Source: an uncultured Porphyromonadaceae bacterium (GTDB taxonomy: Bacteria; Bacteroidota; Bacteroidia; Bacteroidales; Muribaculaceae). From it: DNA of 16,829 nucleotides. Under the pieces are notes generated by a model. That model was not told the DNA's origin. It searched no databases and saw only the letters and a list, made by a program, of their open reading frames with translations. Numbering within the stretch: position 1 is the first letter of the stretch; each line of letters starts with the position of its first letter. The translations under genes were made by a program, and so were the position numbers. This document shows, in pieces, positions 14,201-16,829 of this stretch. The stretch spans positions 1 to 16,829 of the forward strand of contig CAJKRG010000059.1 in assembly GCA_905202215.1 (NCBI GenBank), in the 5' to 3' direction.

Positions 14201-15335
14201 GGTTGCCTGCCTGTGGGAAAAAGTCGATTTCCTTGCGTGCCTGAGCGACGTAGATACGGAACTGTTCTACAAAAGCACTCCTGAACGGTTCGCGTTTCCA
14301 GTTTTCCAGATCGCGGCTGAATATGCTTTCGAATATACGGCTGAGATAATATCCGACTTTGTCAGGCTGTAGCCTGAATATCAGCATCAGAATGGCGAAC
14401 TGCTTGGAGGGATGATACAGATAACCTGATTTGCTGAGTTTGTCGAACAGTTTTTCGACAAACTCGTCCTGACATTCACTGAGCACAAGCTCTATCATCC
14501 GATCGAAAGGCTGCAGAGCCTCGACAACTTTCGTAAGCCTATCCTGGAGCGCTATTCTTTCTTCGGGAGAGACTGCATTGAGGAAATTCGAGCCTTCAAG
14601 CAGGAACAATATTATTTCCCTCATATAATTTATGAGAGCACGGTAAAATACCCCGTGCCGGCTTATGGAGGCAAACCTGAACCATTCCGAGAGATGGCTG
14701 AGAATCGCATGGCTTGCAGAAAGAACCCATCGCGGCTGTTTCGCATCGATTTCATCGCAAACCGCTTTTAACTCCGGCAAAGAAAATATGTGCCGGTTGA
14801 CAAAACGGCACATTATTCCAGGCATTTCCACAGCATCGAAGAGGAAGCCCGGCGAGAAAAATGGCATTTTCGCACCCTCGTCGACTCGCGCCATAACGAA
14901 ATAACGAGGTGTAAGTTTAGTAAATTTACAACGTACTCTCTGGCCCTTTACGAGCAGGCCTTCGCTTTCGTTGAGCCTGAAAAAAATACCGTTGCGGTCT
15001 CGGAGCATGAAAGGCTCTTCGGACGGAACTGCCGGAACAGATATAACCTCACACTCAAAAGACTCATTGTTTTCGTATTTAGACTTATACAATTCATATA
15101 CATAAGGGCCTATCACATGTGTCAGGACAGGAGAACCATCATCTGCAAAACTTTTTACCCTGCAACATAGGGTCGATGGAACAGTATAATTTTCATGTTT
15201 CTGAAACGGCAATTTGTTCAGACGGTATATTGAAGGTCCGGTCGGGGTTTCTACTCTAAGATTAAAAAAATCATCCTGCGGACTATCTGGTGGAGCTACG
15301 GGAAAGTCATAGCTCTGATCTATGATATAATTCAT
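11256..15335 (-). CDS. Large multidomain protein with S1/OB-like segments and an AlbA_2 (Schlafen-type) domain
   Basis: A 1359-residue cytoplasmic protein of unknown function, probably nucleic-acid binding. Reading in order: beta-rich OB/S1-like segments at about 50-155 (GLLVKGQRVRCKFTKL at 126-141); a long helical region at about 185-470; beta segments at about 475-560; two S1-like stretches at about 567-650 (IGDEVYIVIDSV) and 667-728 (IGDIVRCRIN); helical, TPR-like repeats at about 760-930; and an AlbA_2 domain at about 937-1110. That domain shows SKYLEFKTSL (943-952), GGRLYLGVNNDGYEVGL (986-1002) and FVRQSGQSTRE (1080-1090). A low-complexity linker (1115-1155) leads to a beta-rich domain (1165-1340). 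No signal peptide, Walker motif or nuclease motif is seen, so database labels of ATP-binding for AlbA_2 proteins may not apply. It heads an operon with the glycosyltransferase, DUF4286-like gene and ruvC. Confidence 0.88.
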   Translation of the reverse strand: MNYIIDQSYDFPVAPPDSPQDDFFNLRVETPTGPSIYRLNKLPFQKHENYTVPSTLCCRVKSFADDGSPVLTHVIGPYVYELYKSKYENNESFECEVISVPAVPSEEPFMLRDRNGIFFRLNESEGLLVKGQRVRCKFTKLTPRYFVMARVDEGAKMPFFSPGFLFDAVEMPGIMCRFVNRHIFSLPELKAVCDEIDAKQPRWVLSASHAILSHLSEWFRFASISRHGVFYRALINYMREIILFLLEGSNFLNAVSPEERIALQDRLTKVVEALQPFDRMIELVLSECQDEFVEKLFDKLSKSGYLYHPSKQFAILMLIFRLQPDKVGYYLSRIFESIFSRDLENWKREPFRSAFVEQFRIYVAQARKEIDFFPQAGNREQKTNIETIIIAMALELLLSEPGTDLSKTYSLFFRYISLLRPLNTEALLSKSFLSLLDSVPYMHLDYEQLKEPMMMMTKATILPSADMLSRISGSHRYSNGTVDISISADGISLGRTGEDVTERVIPDGLMTWLRPQIYLNGIPGISGSRLRKLSEHHTWWQNIETGLFEQKIACIRNEEEERPRRRAEIGDEVYIVIDSVDDYFTSNPTFNCHIEDTEFLDGTGTLRRDMIVGYNLKQPSEKSYKAADGSQFGFLATITGIKYDGSYIFSLRDEVDRMLEDRIDFETDYLTVITGINERDYSAIALDGFGLFVEKDPSLPLSIGDIVRCRINQKGKQGNIRAYALEITYDPADKFDKSMAFVNIMTELRISNSDETAVSRPEEELMRDIDEILHPDDIREIVEILRFKAIAESDLTQAYDYLRFARLLALTIGDTKLAERLGTHASLLTLHQYFAKNNRIDADELENLRSATSGDPLLSMIFRRLELVSWLGRTERNEELYANCNSAANELEGSIASMVLSYNLVQASDSGDSSISSTIRGKIMEKLNVNNETKRGKYYGSESKYLEFKTSLVYLAGGPGEEIKENPSEQQFHILSRIAGMLNATGGRLYLGVNNDGYEVGLHDDFRYYERHRAVAGPYQFKINNVDNLCVFLENLIDVTFGSTIARKITVEADDEAEKEVILISIGESLEPVFLNNRLFVRQSGQSTREYHGKDIEDFTKERAELLAERAHLLSLDTEPNSKNGAAQSLPKVSSNEKQTPQVAAQIPATPVIETSRWRPNQLHSWENGYAQPKGYLYFVENGKLLYSTNDLYKETGEDDCNLALVIPHELADGYLILAFRGEKASRIPLSEIYEKGENIALDYHSAEKPMFAALASKDDALICVVADSGNSLWRRGISIAQMDNFHLNTTPRRIHDSVTDHTVMWEIADSGALPAVNDCLAENLPSRRIGVTLRVKEGTEGAPAKLDEIVNKCKAPGL

Positions 15336-15359
15336 GAGTGTAATTTATGTAACGTACGA

Positions 15360-15390
15360 CAAATGTACAAAAAAGAATGAGACTTGCAAA
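15360..15390 (-). promoter_or_regulatory. Promoter of the giant-protein/ruvC operon
   Basis: On the minus strand TTTG (plus-strand 15387-15390) is followed after 19 bp by TACATTTG (15360-15367), an exact Bacteroidetes promoter. Transcription should begin near 15353, leaving a leader of only about 18 nt before the ATG at 15335. The divergent aldolase promoter starts 29 bp away. Confidence 0.72.
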
Positions 15391-15418
15391 AAAGGATGTG
15401 AAAAATGGCGATATTCGC

Positions 15419-15448
15419 ATTGCTTCACAAAAAAAATTACTAACTTTG
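15419..15448 (+). promoter_or_regulatory. fba: fba promoter
   Basis: TTG at 15420-15422 is followed after 18 bp, much of it an A-tract, by TAACTTTG (15441-15448), an exact -7 box. Transcription should start near 15455, giving a leader of about 75 nt. The A-rich spacer and good -7 box suit a strongly expressed glycolytic gene. Confidence 0.7.
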
Positions 15449-15528
15449 CGCTTGCAAAAAGCGTATCCGGCTTTTTTAATTAAAATGTGACTGACGACAA
15501 CGCGTAAAACTCATATATACTATATATT

Positions 15529-16527
15529 ATGGTTAATTATAAAGAACTCGGCCTTGTAAACACCCGCGAGATGTTCAAGAAGGCCATCGCTGGCGGATAT
15601 GCCATCCCCGCGTTCAACTTCAACAACATGGAGCAGCTCCAGGCTATCATCAAGGCTGCCGCTGAAGAAAAATCTCCCGTTATCCTTCAGGTTTCCAAGG
15701 GTGCCCGCAACTACGCCAATGCCACACTTCTTCGCTATATGGCTGAAGGTGCCGTTGAATATGCAAAGGAACTCGGATGGGCCAATCCTCAGATCGTGCT
15801 TCACCTCGACCATGGCGACAGCTTCGAACTCTGCAAGAGCTGTATCGACAGTGGCTTCTCGAGCGTGATGATCGATGGTTCTCATCTTCCTTACGAGGAA
15901 AATGTAGCCCTCACCAAAAAAGTGGTTGACTATGCACATCAGTTCGATGTAACTGTAGAAGGTGAGCTCGGCGTTCTCGCCGGTGTTGAAGACGAAGTTT
16001 CTTCCGATCACCACACCTATACCGACCCCGAGGAAGTAATCGATTTCGCCACCCGTACCGGTTGCGATTCACTCGCAATCTCGATCGGCACCAGCCACGG
16101 CGCATATAAGTTCACTCCCGCACAGTGCACACGCAACGCTGAAGGCAAGCTCGTTCCCCCGCCTCTGGCATTCGACGTTCTCGATGCCGTTATGGAAAAA
16201 CTTCCCGGTTTCCCCATCGTACTCCATGGTTCTTCGTCAGTTCCCCAGGAAGAAGTCGATACTATCAACATGTTCGGCGGTAAACTTCCTGACGCAATCG
16301 GTATTCCCGAAGAGCAACTCCGCAAGGCCGCCAAGAGCGCAGTCTGCAAGATCAACATCGACTCCGACAGCCGTCTCGCCATGACAGCTGCCGTACGTCG
16401 CGTATTCGCAGAAAAGCCTGCCGAATTCGATCCCCGCAAGTACCTCGGCCCGGCCCGTGACAACATGGAAAAACTCTACCGTCACAAAATCGTCAATGTG
16501 CTCGGTAGCGCCGGCAAAGCTGAATAA
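15529..16527 (+). CDS. fba: Fructose-bisphosphate aldolase, class II
   Basis: A zinc-dependent aldolase that cleaves fructose 1,6-bisphosphate to dihydroxyacetone phosphate and glyceraldehyde 3-phosphate, and runs in reverse in gluconeogenesis. The 332-residue protein has the class II set: catalytic Asp94 with zinc ligand His95 in LHLDHGD (91-97), Glu146 in VEGELG, His190 in GTSHGAYK and His233 in VLHGSSS. KINIDSDSR (274-282) is the usual phosphate-contacting segment, and the length fits the class IIB group. Codons end mostly in C (Asn AAC, Phe TTC, His CAC, Asp GAC, Tyr TAC), clearly more than in neighbouring genes, which fits very high expression. It has its own promoter and terminator, so it is monocistronic. 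Tagatose-bisphosphate aldolase activity cannot be excluded, but the codon bias argues for the central glycolytic enzyme. Confidence 0.96.
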   Translation: MVNYKELGLVNTREMFKKAIAGGYAIPAFNFNNMEQLQAIIKAAAEEKSPVILQVSKGARNYANATLLRYMAEGAVEYAKELGWANPQIVLHLDHGDSFELCKSCIDSGFSSVMIDGSHLPYEENVALTKKVVDYAHQFDVTVEGELGVLAGVEDEVSSDHHTYTDPEEVIDFATRTGCDSLAISIGTSHGAYKFTPAQCTRNAEGKLVPPPLAFDVLDAVMEKLPGFPIVLHGSSSVPQEEVDTINMFGGKLPDAIGIPEEQLRKAAKSAVCKINIDSDSRLAMTAAVRRVFAEKPAEFDPRKYLGPARDNMEKLYRHKIVNVLGSAGKAE

Positions 16528-16545
16528 TTCCCATCTCCGATATAA

Positions 16546-16585
16546 CAAAAGCTGTGACCCCTGGAATGGTGTCACGGCTTTTTTA
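16546..16585 (+). terminator. Intrinsic terminator of fba
   Basis: A stem of about 12 bp pairs AGCTGTGACCCC (16550-16561) with GGTGTCACGGCT (16568-16579), with one mismatch and one G-U pair, closed by a 6-nt loop. A T6 run follows at 16579-16584, and flanking A4/T4 bases extend the stem. It begins about 20 bp after the fba stop codon. The A-run upstream would also give a U-tract on the minus strand, but no minus-strand gene enters here. Confidence 0.85.
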
Positions 16586-16591
16586 TGTTAT

Positions 16592-16615
16592 TATGTACGC
16601 GCGCATACGCGCATG
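16592..16615. repeat. Alternating purine-pyrimidine tract between fba and gyrA
   Basis: These 24 bases alternate strictly between pyrimidine and purine and contain GCGCGC and a second ACGCGCAT, a composition able to adopt left-handed Z-form DNA under negative supercoiling. The tract ends 7 bp before the gyrA -33 element. It also holds imperfect direct copies of ACGCGC. Whether it has any function is not shown by the sequence. Confidence 0.6.
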
Positions 16616-16622
16616 AAAAACT

Positions 16623-16653
16623 TTTGCTGTTTCAAAAAAAATGAGTACCTTTG
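16623..16653 (+). promoter_or_regulatory. gyrA: gyrA promoter
   Basis: TTTG at 16623-16626, 19 bp, then TACCTTTG at 16646-16653, an exact match to the Bacteroidetes consensus. The predicted leader is about 80 nt before the ATG at 16740; no further structure was recognised in it. Confidence 0.75.
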
Positions 16654-16739
16654 TGTGATAATATGGCGTGAAAGGCGCAGCTACGGATGTCGCTGTTTCT
16701 ACGCTTTTCAAAAACGCTTAACTTACATCTTTTTATCGC

Positions 16740-16829
16740 ATGTTGGAAGAAGACCGCATCTTTAAAATCAATATCGAAAGCGAAATGAAGACGGCATACA
16801 TCGACTATTCGATGTCGGTGATTGTGTCG
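16740..16829 (+). CDS. gyrA: DNA gyrase subunit A, 5' end only
   Basis: Only the first 30 codons are present; the gene runs off the right edge. The visible residues begin MLEEDRIFKINIESEMKTAY and continue IDYSMSVIVS, the highly conserved GyrA opening. GyrA is the DNA-cutting subunit that, with GyrB, introduces negative supercoils. The region with the catalytic tyrosine and quinolone-resistance positions lies outside the window. The start ATG at 16740 is the only in-frame ATG fitting the family N-terminus, and its own promoter lies about 87 bp upstream. ParC, the paralogue, usually opens differently, so GyrA is preferred. Confidence 0.93.
   Translation, partial: MLEEDRIFKINIESEMKTAYIDYSMSVIVS

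Noticed and set aside
11256..15335. Giant AlbA_2 protein as an anti-phage Schlafen-type defence gene
   Set aside because: No nuclease or helicase motif, no defence neighbours or mobile-element marks, and base composition like the housekeeping genes around it; defence cannot be supported from the sequence.
15520..16466. Two open frames on the minus strand opposite fba
   Set aside because: They arise from the C-ending codon bias of fba and show no recognisable protein features.
1..16829. tRNA genes, CRISPR arrays, riboswitches, insertion sequences
   Set aside because: Gaps between genes are short and no cloverleaf, spaced direct repeats, known riboswitch core or transposase was recognised.

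Overview
The window looks like chromosome from a member of the Bacteroidales, most likely near Muribaculaceae or Bacteroidaceae. Three things point there. Several transcription units have Bacteroidetes-type promoters (TTTG or TTG, about 18-20 bp, then TAnnTTTG). There are no clear Shine-Dalgarno sites. The proteins belong to typical Bacteroidales families: a DUF4286-like protein next to ruvC, a short SerA without an ACT domain, and a BY-kinase with a Wza-like lipoprotein. The family-level placement is inference. No tRNA, rRNA, CRISPR array, insertion sequence or phage gene was found.

Layout. (1) Positions 18-6309, minus strand: one probable long operon read from ilvE (branched-chain aminotransferase) through an HD-domain phosphohydrolase to three envelope-polysaccharide genes: a Wza-like export lipoprotein, a Wzc-like chain-length regulator/BY-kinase and a Wzy-like membrane polymerase. 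It ends in an intrinsic terminator at the left edge. (2) Positions 6392-8516, minus strand: a serine-biosynthesis operon, serC then serA, with its own promoter and a strong hairpin terminator. (3) Positions 8518-8758, minus strand: a 62-residue protein gene whose terminator U-tract is also the serC -33 element. (4) Positions 8909-9608, plus strand: a solitary ECF-type sigma factor with an inverted repeat over its promoter. (5) Positions 9612-15390, minus strand: a four-gene operon made of a 1359-residue multidomain protein with an AlbA_2/Schlafen-type domain, a family 2 glycosyltransferase, a DUF4286-like protein and ruvC. ruvC meets the sigma gene tail to tail with 3 bp between stop codons. 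(6) Positions 15419-16829, plus strand: class II fructose-bisphosphate aldolase with terminator, then the gyrA promoter and the first 30 codons of gyrA.

How the genes relate. serC and serA give two of the three steps from 3-phosphoglycerate to serine. The Wza/Wzc/Wzy set forms the export and polymerisation core of a capsule or exopolysaccharide system, but initiating transferase, flippase and sugar-specific glycosyltransferases are not in this window. The least explained object is the 1359-residue protein: OB/S1-like beta segments, long helical stretches, an AlbA_2 domain and a C-terminal beta-rich domain, at the head of an operon that ends in the Holliday-junction resolvase gene. No clearly new defence or mobile system is visible. 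This protein and its operon are the best candidates for undescribed biology.
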